A DNA stretch of 64,000 bases from Flavobacterium enshiense. GTDB lineage: Bacteria; Bacteroidota; Bacteroidia; Flavobacteriales; Flavobacteriaceae. The position numbers and the translations under genes were made by a program. Location: the NCBI RefSeq assembly GCF_022836875.1, contig NZ_CP090376.1, positions 1,178,001-1,242,000 of the forward strand, in the 5' to 3' direction. The notes beneath the pieces are model-generated. The model made no database searches. It was not told the origin of the DNA and saw only the letters and a list, made by a program, of their open reading frames with translations. This document shows, one piece after another, positions 28,603 to 35,492 of this stretch. Within the stretch, counting starts at the first letter, position 1, and the number at the start of each line of letters is the position of its first letter.

Positions 28603-28737
28603 CAGGTTTGTTATCTTTAATAAATTTATGAACAGAACAGAAAAAGAAGCCGTTGAAAAGATATTATAAAGTCTTTGGATTTGTGATTTTATCCTCTTTT
28701 ATGAATGTTTTTGCAGAGTATTCTCTGTGAAGAATAA

Positions 28738-28774
28738 TAAAAAAACCATCTGTTGTTACAGATGGTTTTTTATG
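28738..28774. terminator. Bidirectional terminator downstream of metK
   Basis: Stem AAACCATCTG/CAGATGGTTT with a TTGTTA loop, A-run on one side and T-run on the other. It can end both metK on the minus strand and the barrel gene on the plus strand. Confidence 0.85.
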
Positions 28775-28789
28775 TTTAAAAGTTTTCGA

Positions 28790-30040
28790 TTATAATCCGA
28801 AAGCCGCTTTTACCTGGTCAACATAATCCAGTTTTTCCCAAGTAAATAATTCTACGGTTACTGTTTTCTCTTCTCCGCCTGGTGATTTGAAAGTTTTGGT
28901 AACGGTTTCTGGTTTACGTCCCATGTGTCCGTAAGCAGCCGTTTCACTGTAAATCGGGTTTCTCAATTTCAAACGCTGTTCGATGAAGTAAGGACGCATA
29001 TCGAAAATAGCTTCTACTTTTTTAGCGATTTCCCCATCAGTTAAACTTACTTTAGAAGTTCCGTAAGTGTTGATGTAGATTCCCATTGGTTTTGCTACAC
29101 CGATAGCATAAGAAACCTGAACTAAAATCTCGTCAGCGATTCCTGCCGCTACCAGGTTTTTAGCGATGTGGCGCGTAGCATAAGCTGCAGAACGGTCTAC
29201 TTTAGAAGGGTCTTTTCCTGAGAAAGCACCACCACCGTGAGCACCTTTTCCGCCATAAGTATCCACGATAATTTTTCTTCCAGTTAATCCTGTATCTCCG
29301 TGAGGTCCGCCAATAACGAATTTTCCGGTAGGGTTAATGTGGTACTGAATTTTATCGTTGAATAAATGTGCATATTGAGGATATTTCGCAATGATTCTCG
29401 GAATCAAAATTTCGATAATATCTTTCTTGATTTTAGCCAACATTTCTGCTTCTGCATCGAAATCGTCGTGTTGAGTCGAGATTACGATAGCATCAATACG
29501 AACCGGTTTGTTGTTGTTGTCGTATTCTAATGTTACCTGAGATTTTGCATCAGGACGTAAATAAGTGATTGCGGAATTTTCTCTTCTTAAGGCAGCAAGC
29601 TCCTGTAATAACTTATGTGATAAATCCAAAGCCAATGGCATGTAATCAGACGTTTCATTAGTTGCATAACCAAACATCATTCCCTGGTCACCGGCACCTT
29701 GCTCTTCTTTGCTGGCACGGTCAACTCCCTGATTGATATCCTGAGATTGTTCATGAATGGCAGATAGAACACCACATGAGTTTGCTTCAAACATGTATTC
29801 GCTTTTTGTATATCCGATTTTACGGATTACATCACGCGCAATTTGCTGAACATCCAAATAAGTTTTGGATTTTACTTCTCCTGCAAGAATAACCTGTCCT
29901 GTAGTAACTAAAGTTTCGCAAGCTACTTTAGAATCGGCGTCAAAGGCCAAAAAATTATCGATTAATGCATCTGAAATCTGGTCCGCAACTTTGTCCGGAT
30001 GTCCTTCACTCACTGATTCTGACGTAAATAAATAAGCCAT
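28790..30040 (-). CDS. metK: S-adenosylmethionine synthase
   Basis: 416 residues. Makes SAM from methionine and ATP in the cytosol. All family signatures are present: [21 protein letters not shown] at the N-terminus, [55 protein letters not shown] and the C-terminal PETVTKTF region. It is divergent from the sulfur/methionine operons that follow and sits behind a SAM-II type riboswitch, so its product probably represses its own synthesis. Confidence 0.97.
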   Translation of the reverse strand: MAYLFTSESVSEGHPDKVADQISDALIDNFLAFDADSKVACETLVTTGQVILAGEVKSKTYLDVQQIARDVIRKIGYTKSEYMFEANSCGVLSAIHEQSQDINQGVDRASKEEQGAGDQGMMFGYATNETSDYMPLALDLSHKLLQELAALRRENSAITYLRPDAKSQVTLEYDNNNKPVRIDAIVISTQHDDFDAEAEMLAKIKKDIIEILIPRIIAKYPQYAHLFNDKIQYHINPTGKFVIGGPHGDTGLTGRKIIVDTYGGKGAHGGGAFSGKDPSKVDRSAAYATRHIAKNLVAAGIADEILVQVSYAIGVAKPMGIYINTYGTSKVSLTDGEIAKKVEAIFDMRPYFIEQRLKLRNPIYSETAAYGHMGRKPETVTKTFKSPGGEEKTVTVELFTWEKLDYVDQVKAAFGL

Positions 30041-30105
30041 AATTTAATTATTTTTAAATTTTAGTGAGGAAAAATAATTGCAGGGATTGCCTAAAGGAGT
30101 AGTGG

Positions 30106-30158
30106 GTACTGCTTTAGCATTTTTTATTGAGGTTGCAATCAGTTCAAATTTTTCCTCT
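30106..30158 (-). ncRNA. SAM-II riboswitch in the metK leader
   Basis: Read on the minus strand, stem P1 is GAGG (30157-30154) with CCUC (30132-30129), enclosing a loop AAAAAUUUGAACUGAUUGCAA that matches the SAM-II core pattern (UUUAA..GU/AUUGCAA in the known metA element). It continues with AAUAAAAAAUGCUAAAGC, the SAM-II signature GCUAAA, and ACUG in the loop pairs with CAGU at 30111-30108 to close the pseudoknot. It lies 65 bases before the metK ATG, and a -7 box TACATTTG (30177-30170) places the transcript start just upstream. SAM-II is best known from alphaproteobacteria, with occurrences reported in Bacteroidetes; the call rests on manual alignment. Confidence 0.82.
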
Positions 30159-30169
30159 TGTTTCGGATG

Positions 30170-30177
30170 CAAATGTA
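30170..30177 (-). promoter_or_regulatory. -7 promoter element of metK
   Basis: TACATTTG on the minus strand fits TAnnTTTG. It lies about 12 bases before the SAM-II aptamer, so the riboswitch would be at the very 5' end of the metK transcript. Confidence 0.6.
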
Positions 30178-30362
30178 TAAAAGAAATTTAATATTTAAAC
30201 GGAATTTGTTATTTTTTTAATTTTTATGAATTCGCAATAAAAGTGTAATTACGAGGTGTTTGGATGTGTTTCTGTGATTAAAAATGTTAAAATTTGTTTT
30301 TTTATTTGGTCAGTCCAGAATTAGTTATCAAATTTGCTCCATCAAATAAGAAGAAAAATAAA

Positions 30363-30431
30363 ATGAACTCAATTAAACGAAATATGCATACTTGTAAGTG
30401 GAATATATCCGCAGAGGGCGCTATTGTTTAA
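30363..30431 (+). CDS. Leader peptide 1 (22 residues)
   Basis: A short ORF about 20 bases after the predicted transcript start. It encodes a 22-residue peptide with Met, Cys and Trp clustered as MHTCKW at residues 8-13, followed by the codons Ala-Glu-Gly that carry RNA segment 1. It is too short for the usual gene cut-off and is supported by the flanking competing hairpins and by its likeness to the methionine leader at 31806. The peptide itself probably has no function beyond translation. Confidence 0.7.
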   Translation: MNSIKRNMHTCKWNISAEGAIV

Positions 30432-30462
30432 ATTGAAAGTAAAATTTAAAATATAGAATTAA

Positions 30463-30493
30463 GCCTCTGCAAAATCGCAGAGGCTTTTTTTTT
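30463..30493 (+). terminator. Attenuator 1 terminator hairpin
   Basis: Perfect stem GCCTCTGC/GCAGAGGC with a six-base loop and a T-run; no full-length gene lies before it, which marks it as a regulatory terminator. Confidence 0.88.
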
Positions 30494-30534
30494 GAATCGA
30501 TTACAACGTAAAAAAATACGTAAAAAAATAAAAA

Positions 30535-30636
30535 ATGAAAACAACAACCATTAATAATAAATTTATGAAACGCATGAAGTGGGCTTGTAAGCACTACTGC
30601 CTGTATTATTGTTGTTACCGACATCGGATGAGTTAA
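30535..30636 (+). CDS. Leader peptide 2, Cys-rich (33 residues)
   Basis: 33 codons from ATG 30535, or 23 from the in-frame ATG 30565. The second half reads MKWACKHYCLYYCCY, four Cys in eleven residues, an extreme bias expected of a cysteine-sensing leader. Followed by a terminator and then the small-protein/OsmC operon. Which of the two ATG codons is used cannot be decided from sequence. Confidence 0.7.
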   Translation: MKTTTINNKFMKRMKWACKHYCLYYCCYRHRMS

Positions 30637-30658
30637 TCTCAAGTTATAGTTCAAACTG

Positions 30659-30700
30659 TAAAAGTCCTTTTGGTAACAAATCCGAAAGGACTTTTTTATT
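30659..30700 (+). terminator. Attenuator 2 terminator hairpin
   Basis: Stem AAAAGTCCTTT/AAAGGACTTTT with a 14-base loop and T-rich tail, 98 to 34 bases before the first downstream small gene. Confidence 0.82.
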
Positions 30701-30733
30701 TCAAATTAAATTCAATCAAAAAAATATAAAATC

Positions 30734-30910
30734 ATGACAGCTTTAAAAAATAAAATAAGAAGAATTAAATCGATAGTGTCATCAATAGAAAATGCGCAAA
30801 GCGATTTATTAGTAAGTCAATTACCGGCAATAAGTGAAGAATTGGTTGCCGATTCAGAATTGTTAATCGTTCAAATCAACGGGGAGGAAAATGAATTCCT
30901 GTTCATCTAA
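30734..30910 (+). CDS. Small protein, tandem copy A (58 residues)
   Basis: 58 residues. Basic N-terminal part (LKNKIRRIKSIVSSIENAQSDLL), then an acidic, hydrophobic C-terminal half ending EENEFLFI. About two-thirds of its residues are shared with the 61-residue copy that starts 28 bases later, including IRRIKSIVSSIENAQSDLL and ADSELLI. No signal peptide, Cys or membrane helix. I do not recognise the family. It is the first gene behind two tandem attenuators and upstream of an OsmC-like gene, so a role in sulfur or redox metabolism is a guess from context only. Confidence 0.7.
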   Translation: MTALKNKIRRIKSIVSSIENAQSDLLVSQLPAISEELVADSELLIVQINGEENEFLFI

Positions 30911-30938
30911 TTAAGTTCAATCAATAAAAAATAATATC

Positions 30939-31124
30939 ATGACAGTTTTAGAAAATAAAATAAGAAGAATTAAATCGATAGTATCGTCAATAGAAAACGC
31001 ACAAAGCGATTTGTTAGGAAGTCTATTTACTACAGTTGCAGCAGTAAGTGAAGGATTAATTGCTGATTCAGAATTGTTAATCCTTCAAATCAACGCAGAG
31101 GAAAACGAATTCTTGTTTGTCTAA
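30939..31124 (+). CDS. Small protein, tandem copy B (61 residues)
   Basis: Paralogue of the preceding gene with a three-residue insertion in the middle (GSLFTTVAAVSEGLI in place of VSQLPAISEELV). Start contexts are nearly identical at the DNA level (TCATGACAG), showing duplication of the whole unit including its translation start. Ends EENEFLFV. Function unknown. It precedes the OsmC-like gene by 24 bases. Confidence 0.75.
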   Translation: MTVLENKIRRIKSIVSSIENAQSDLLGSLFTTVAAVSEGLIADSELLILQINAEENEFLFV

Positions 31125-31148
31125 TGCTTAAATGATAAATCAGAAGGT

Positions 31149-31607
31149 ATGAGTAATAGAATTGTAACCATAAATGGTGTTTCGGGATCCGACAATCAGT
31201 TCCTGGTAAAAAACAACAATTTCAATATTGTTATCAGTAACTCGGTTTCAGGAGAGTCCGGTGAAGGACCGAGTCCAACCGATTACCTTCTGGCGGGTTT
31301 TGCCGGAAGTATCAATGCCGTAGGTCTGATTGTGGCGAAAGAATTGGGCATTGAATTGCAATCTCTGGAAGTGGAAATTGTCGGCGAACTTGAAACCAAA
31401 AAAATCGAAGGGCTGCAAACCCGTTCCAGGGCTGGTTTCAGGAAAATTGAAGTGCTTGTGAAGCCTGTTTCCGAGGCACCGCTTACGCTATTAAAGGAAT
31501 GGATAGATACCGTAAAAGAAAGATGTCCACTGCGTGATAATCTCATGAATTCCACGCCGGTCATGCTGACTTTATTGAAAGAATACAATCAGCACAATGC
31601 TGCTTAG
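31149..31607 (+). CDS. OsmC/Ohr-like protein lacking the first catalytic Cys
   Basis: 152 residues with the OsmC fold: GEGPSPTDYLLAGFAGSINAVGLIVAKELG helix, central EVEIVGELE strands, and ERCPLRDNLMNSTPV. OsmC/Ohr peroxidases use two Cys; here the second is present (Cys126 in ERCPLRD) but the first, normally in the helix motif GACL/GSCx, is Ser54 (AGSIN). Classical peroxide reduction is therefore doubtful, and a role in thiol or sulfur-compound handling is possible. Last gene of the operon behind attenuators 1 and 2 and ended by a strong terminator. Confidence 0.82.
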   Translation: MSNRIVTINGVSGSDNQFLVKNNNFNIVISNSVSGESGEGPSPTDYLLAGFAGSINAVGLIVAKELGIELQSLEVEIVGELETKKIEGLQTRSRAGFRKIEVLVKPVSEAPLTLLKEWIDTVKERCPLRDNLMNSTPVMLTLLKEYNQHNAA

Positions 31608-31630
31608 TTAAAAATTGTTTGTTTGTTTTT

Positions 31631-31674
31631 AAACTGCCTCCCGATATGTTTTTGAGGGAGGCAGTTTTGTTTTT
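31631..31674 (+). terminator. Terminator of the small-protein/OsmC operon
   Basis: Perfect 12-bp stem AAACTGCCTCCC (31631-31642) with GGGAGGCAGTTT (31656-31667), followed by TTGTTTTT. It isolates this operon from the methionine operon. Confidence 0.92.
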
Positions 31675-31805
31675 ACTCGCCAAGGTTGTTTTTTATAAAC
31701 AGAAAAAACATCTACAAAAGCACTTCAAAATGAAAGTTTTTAGAAAAAATAACTGTTTTATTTTTTTAATTAGAAAAAATATCTAAATTTGCACCATAAT
31801 TAAAA

Positions 31806-31883
31806 ATGAAAATGAAAAGAATTGAGCAAATGATGATGCGTATGATGTTGGGGGAATATCCGCAGAGGATGCTGTATGCTTAA
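31806..31883 (+). CDS. Methionine-rich leader peptide (25 residues)
   Basis: The peptide begins MKMKRIEQMMMRMM and has eight Met in 25 residues, five of them within residues 9-14. It ends in an Ala codon and TAA 25 bases before the terminator's 5' arm. Met is a rare amino acid, so this bias upstream of methionine biosynthesis genes is strong evidence for a leader peptide. Confidence 0.85.
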   Translation: MKMKRIEQMMMRMMLGEYPQRMLYA

Positions 31884-31908
31884 TTTAATCAGTATAGAAT
31901 TCACAGCT

Positions 31909-31938
31909 AAAACCTCTGCACTCCGCAGGGGTTTTTTT
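31909..31938 (+). terminator. Methionine attenuator terminator hairpin
   Basis: AAAACCTCTGC with GCAGGGGTTTT around a short ACTCC loop and a T-run, 115 bases before the metX start and with no structural gene before it. Confidence 0.88.
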
Positions 31939-32052
31939 GTGGAATACAAAAAACAGATTTTTTAAATCAAAACGAAAAAGGGTAAATAATAACTGGCTGA
32001 AAAAGATCTTTCTGTGTTGCAAAAGCTGGTTGTCTTAAAAAGTGAATAATAA

Positions 32053-33051
32053 ATGAACGGACTACAAAGAACAGATGTTTTCGATTTCACTCTTGAAAAT
32101 GGGGTAAATAAAGGATGGGTACCATTGTATTATCAGGTATTCGGCCAGCCAATCGGTACCGCTCCGGTGGTTCTGGTGAATCATGCGTTGACCGGAAATT
32201 CACAGGTAACCGGAGAAAAAGGATGGTGGAATGAGCTAATCGGTGAAAATAAAACTATCGATACAGATACGTATACCGTAATCTCCTTTAATATTCCCGG
32301 AAATGGTTTCGACGGAAATCCGGAAAATCTAATCGGGAATTATAAGGATTTAACAACAAGGTATATAGCCAAACTCATCTGGAAAGGTCTTCATTCGTTA
32401 AATATAAGACAGCTTTTTGCAGTGATTGGAGGAAGTATTGGTGGTGGCATTGCCTGGGAAATGGCTTTTCTGAGACCAAACAGTATTAAGCATTTGATCC
32501 CGATTGCTTCCGACTGGAAATCTTCGGATTGGTTGATTGCGAATGTCTTGGTGCAGGATCAGATTCTGAACAACTCAAAAAATCCAATCCACGATGCCCG
32601 AATGCACGCTATGTTATTGTACCGAACACCGGAATCACTGAAAGCGAAATTCAACCGTACTAAAAACGATGATCAGGATTTGTATCAGATCGAAAGTTGG
32701 CTTCAGTATCACGGAAAAAAACTGGAAAGCCGTTTTGAATTGGCAGCCTACAAATTGATGAATCATTTGTTGAAAACCATTGGAGAGGACATGGATAATG
32801 AACAACTGCTGGCTTTCGCAGAAGAAACTTCTGCTAAGATTCATTTGGTGGGAGTGAATTCAGATTATTTCTTCACAGCCGAAGAAAATAGGGAAACTTA
32901 TAAAATGCTGAAAACTGTAAAAAAAGACGTGGTATACTCGGAAATACAATCCATTCACGGGCACGACGCTTTTTTAATCGAGTTTGAGCAATTAAGCACT
33001 ATTCTTAAAAACATATTTACAACTACTAAACTACAAACTATACTAGCATGA
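32053..33051 (+). CDS. metX: Homoserine O-acetyltransferase (alpha/beta hydrolase)
   Basis: 332 residues, a little shorter than typical MetX (about 350-380). It should transfer acetyl from acetyl-CoA to homoserine. The oxyanion segment NHALTGNSQVTG, nucleophile elbow GGSIGGG (Ser catalytic; usually GGSMGG), Asp in VGVNSDYFF and His in SIHGHDAFL form the expected triad. First gene after the methionine attenuator; its stop overlaps thrA by four bases. Acetyl versus succinyl specificity is inferred from MetX-like motifs, not shown. Confidence 0.88.
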   Translation: MNGLQRTDVFDFTLENGVNKGWVPLYYQVFGQPIGTAPVVLVNHALTGNSQVTGEKGWWNELIGENKTIDTDTYTVISFNIPGNGFDGNPENLIGNYKDLTTRYIAKLIWKGLHSLNIRQLFAVIGGSIGGGIAWEMAFLRPNSIKHLIPIASDWKSSDWLIANVLVQDQILNNSKNPIHDARMHAMLLYRTPESLKAKFNRTKNDDQDLYQIESWLQYHGKKLESRFELAAYKLMNHLLKTIGEDMDNEQLLAFAEETSAKIHLVGVNSDYFFTAEENRETYKMLKTVKKDVVYSEIQSIHGHDAFLIEFEQLSTILKNIFTTTKLQTILA

Positions 33052-35465
33052 AAATTTTAAAATTCGGAGGAAAGTCTTTAGCCTATGGCGAGGGTTTCGA
33101 TAAAGCAATAAGCATCATTTTAGATAAAGTCAATAAGCAGGAGAAAATCGCGGTGGTTGTTTCCGCTATCGGTAATGCCACTGACGAATTAGAGGAAATT
33201 CTTGAAAAAGCAAAGAAGAATGAAGTCTACCGCGAGCAATTGGAAAATTTTAAAAACTATCAGAGTGGGAATTCTTCAGTTGATTTGACATCGGAATTCA
33301 CATTATTGGAAAAATTGTTTGAAGGTGTTGCACTTTTAGGGGATTACAGCAAAAAAATAAAAGACAATGTGTTGGCCCAAGGCGAAGTGATTTCTGGGAA
33401 GGTGGTAACGCAGGCATTGAAAGAGAAAGGAGTGAACGCTAATTTTTCAGATACTCGAGAATTGATTAAAACCGATGCTAAATTCGGAGACGCTCAGCCA
33501 GTAGACACTATTTCCCGCAAAAATGTGCAGGCGCATTTCAAAAATAACAATGGTACCACGGTAAACATCGTAACAGGTTTTATTGGTTCAAGTACTGATA
33601 ACGAAACTACCACTTTAGGAAGAAACGGAAGTAATTTTACGGCCTCGTTATTGGCTAATTATCTTGAAGCAGAAGAACTGCAAAGCTTTACTCACGTAGA
33701 CGGAATCTTTACTGCCAATCCGGATTTAGTGCCGGACGCAAAAAAAATAGATCAGTTGTCTTTTGAGGAAGCCAATGAGATTGCTACTTTCGGAGCTACA
33801 ATTCTGCATGCAAAAACCATAATCCCGTTGATAGAAAAGAAAATTCCATTGCGAATTTTAAACACATTTAATCATACGCATAACGGGACATTAATCAATG
33901 CCGAAAATTCAAGAAAGGGAATCAAATCGCTTTCGGTTTTGGAGAATGTTGTATTGGTGAATCTGGAAGGACGTGGTTTGTTGGGGAAACCCGGAATTGA
34001 TGCCAGAATCTTCAGGGCTTTGGCACAAAACAACATTAGTGTGAGCATCATTTCACAAGGTTCTTCAGAGCGTGGTATTGGTTTGGTGGTGGATGCGAAA
34101 GACGCCCAAAAAGCCAAAGATGCTATTGAGGCCGAATTCGAATTGGATTTCTATACACAAGATGTGAGCTGCGTTTATCTGACAGAAAATGTATCGGTTA
34201 TTTCAATCATCGGACAGGAGTTGGCTACTTTCAACAAACCTTACGACGCTTTAATCCGTAACCAGATCGTTCCGATTTTATTCAACAATACTGTTACCGG
34301 GAAAAATGTGAGTTTGGTGGTAGAGCGAAAACAACTTAAAAAAGCGTTGAATGTTATTCACAGTGAAATCTTCGGCATAACCAAAAAAGTAAATCTGGTG
34401 ATTTTCGGACACGGGACTGTAGGGAAAACGCTGATCAATCAGTTGTTGGAAAGCCGTGAAAACATTATTCAGCGCAAGGGGCTCGAATTGAATATCGTCG
34501 CAATCGCAAATTCCCGTCAGTTTATTTTCGATTCGAAAGGTATTGCCAATAATTGGGAGTCGGAATTGCAAAATACAACTCAAAAATCATCTGTTGAAGC
34601 TATCCTAAATGCAGTAAAAGAACATCATTTAGGAAATTTAATCGCAATTGATACTACGGCAAGTAAAGATTTCGTCGCCAATTATGTCGAACTGATCAAA
34701 AACGGTTTCGATTTGGTTTCGGCCAATAAAATTGCCAATACTAAAGAATACAGTTTCTATAAAAACCTGCGTGAAAATCTTCATTTCTATCAGAAGAATT
34801 ATTTGTATGAAACCAACGTGGGTGCCGGATTGCCGCTAATCGACACGATTCGTCTGCTGCATCATTCCGGTGAAAACATTACCCGTATCAGAGGCGTTTT
34901 CTCAGGAACACTGAGCTATCTGTTCAATACGTTTTCCGCATCGGATAAAAAATTCAGCGATGTGTTGAAGGAAGCTATTGAAAAAGGATTCACAGAACCG
35001 GATCCACGCGAAGATCTGAACGGAAATGATGTGGGCCGAAAATTGTTAATCCTTGCCAGGGAGCTGGACTTAATCAATGAATTCTCCGAAGTGAAAATCC
35101 AAAACCTGATTCCGGAAAACTTGCGCGAAGGCAGTGTGGATAGTTTCCTTTCGCAACTGGAAGAGTTGAATCCGATTTACCAAAACACAAAAACAGACCA
35201 ATTCGAAAATCATGTGTTGCGTTATGTAGGAGATTTGTCAGGTGATTTATCGGTGGAAAACGGTGCTAATCTGGAAGTGAGTCTAGTGACGGTTCCGCAG
35301 GAAAGTTCATTGGGACAACTCAAGGGTTCGGATTCCATTTTTGAAATCTACACCGAATCCTATGGCGAACACCCAATCGTAATCCAAGGAGCAGGAGCAG
35401 GAGCTGCCGTAACCGCCAGAGGTGTTTTTGGCGATATCTTACGTCTGGCTGAAAAAATTAAATAA
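33048..35465 (+). CDS. thrA: Bifunctional aspartate kinase / homoserine dehydrogenase
   Basis: 805 residues. The N-terminal aspartokinase (to about residue 290) starts ILKFGGKSLAYGEG; the signature is usually KFGGTS, so the Thr is Lys here. GRNGSNFTASLLANYLEAEE and VDGIFTANPDLVPDA are typical. Two ACT-like regulatory stretches follow (GRGLLGKPGIDARIFRALAQNNISVSIISQGSSERGIGLVV and VSVISIIGQEL). The C-terminal homoserine dehydrogenase begins VNLVIFGHGTVGKTL (NAD(P) loop), with SANKIAN, YETNVGAGLPLI and TEPDPREDLNGNDVGRK. It feeds homoserine to metX, with which it overlaps by four bases. Confidence 0.95.
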   Translation: MKILKFGGKSLAYGEGFDKAISIILDKVNKQEKIAVVVSAIGNATDELEEILEKAKKNEVYREQLENFKNYQSGNSSVDLTSEFTLLEKLFEGVALLGDYSKKIKDNVLAQGEVISGKVVTQALKEKGVNANFSDTRELIKTDAKFGDAQPVDTISRKNVQAHFKNNNGTTVNIVTGFIGSSTDNETTTLGRNGSNFTASLLANYLEAEELQSFTHVDGIFTANPDLVPDAKKIDQLSFEEANEIATFGATILHAKTIIPLIEKKIPLRILNTFNHTHNGTLINAENSRKGIKSLSVLENVVLVNLEGRGLLGKPGIDARIFRALAQNNISVSIISQGSSERGIGLVVDAKDAQKAKDAIEAEFELDFYTQDVSCVYLTENVSVISIIGQELATFNKPYDALIRNQIVPILFNNTVTGKNVSLVVERKQLKKALNVIHSEIFGITKKVNLVIFGHGTVGKTLINQLLESRENIIQRKGLELNIVAIANSRQFIFDSKGIANNWESELQNTTQKSSVEAILNAVKEHHLGNLIAIDTTASKDFVANYVELIKNGFDLVSANKIANTKEYSFYKNLRENLHFYQKNYLYETNVGAGLPLIDTIRLLHHSGENITRIRGVFSGTLSYLFNTFSASDKKFSDVLKEAIEKGFTEPDPREDLNGNDVGRKLLILARELDLINEFSEVKIQNLIPENLREGSVDSFLSQLEELNPIYQNTKTDQFENHVLRYVGDLSGDLSVENGANLEVSLVTVPQESSLGQLKGSDSIFEIYTESYGEHPIVIQGAGAGAAVTARGVFGDILRLAEKIK

Positions 35466-35492
35466 TTAAAATAAACAACAACAATATATATA

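Larger units (their letters stand above)
30329..30493 (+). promoter_or_regulatory. Leader-peptide attenuator 1 (Met/Cys/Trp) of the small-protein/OsmC operon
   Basis: Elements in order: near-consensus -7 box CAAATTTG (30329-30336); a 22-codon leader ORF (30363-30431) holding segment 1, GCAGAGG (30411-30417); segment 2, CCTCTGC (30464-30470); segment 3, GCAGAGG (30477-30483); and nine T from 30485. Segments 2 and 3 form a terminator stem (GCCTCTGC/GCAGAGGC). Segment 1 is identical to segment 3 and can capture segment 2 instead. A ribosome stalled at the ATG-CAT-ACT-TGT-AAG-TGG codons leaves segment 1 free (antitermination); one that reaches the stop codon covers it (termination). Regulation is inferred from structure. 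Confidence 0.8.
30535..30700 (+). promoter_or_regulatory. Leader-peptide attenuator 2 (Cys-rich) in tandem with attenuator 1
   Basis: Directly after attenuator 1 lies a second leader ORF (30535-30636) and a second premature terminator: GTCCTTT (30664-30670) with AAAGGAC (30685-30691) followed by a T-run. TTGTTACC in the leader ORF (30612-30619, over the last Cys codons) is fully complementary to GGTAACAA (30672-30679) in the terminator loop, and pairing can extend two bases into the terminator's 5' arm. This gives a plausible competing structure, although less textbook-like than in attenuators 1 and 3. Confidence 0.72.
31784..31938 (+). promoter_or_regulatory. Methionine leader-peptide attenuator of metX-thrA-metZ
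   Basis: A -7 box TAAATTTG (31784-31791) is followed by a 25-codon, Met-rich leader ORF (31806-31883). Segment 1 GCAGAGG lies inside the ORF (31862-31868), segment 2 CCTCTGC at 31913-31919, and segment 3 GCAGGGG at 31925-31931 followed by seven T. Segment 1 pairs perfectly with segment 2 over seven bases; 2 and 3 form the terminator (one G-U pair plus AAAA/TTTT extension). Stalling on the Met codon cluster 31830-31847 would expose segment 1 and allow read-through; free translation covers it and favours termination. Shortage of charged Met-tRNA should thus induce the operon. Confidence 0.86.

Noticed and set aside
28653..28730. A 25-codon TTG-started frame resembling a bare signal peptide (KVFGFVILSSFMNVFA)
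   Set aside because: Too short, no promoter or downstream domain; may be a decayed gene start but cannot be supported.
3848..28774. Shared AAACCATCT/AGATGGTTT stem of the etfA and metK terminators as a dispersed repeat
   Set aside because: Only the short stem is shared, loops and flanks differ; chance similarity of terminators is enough.
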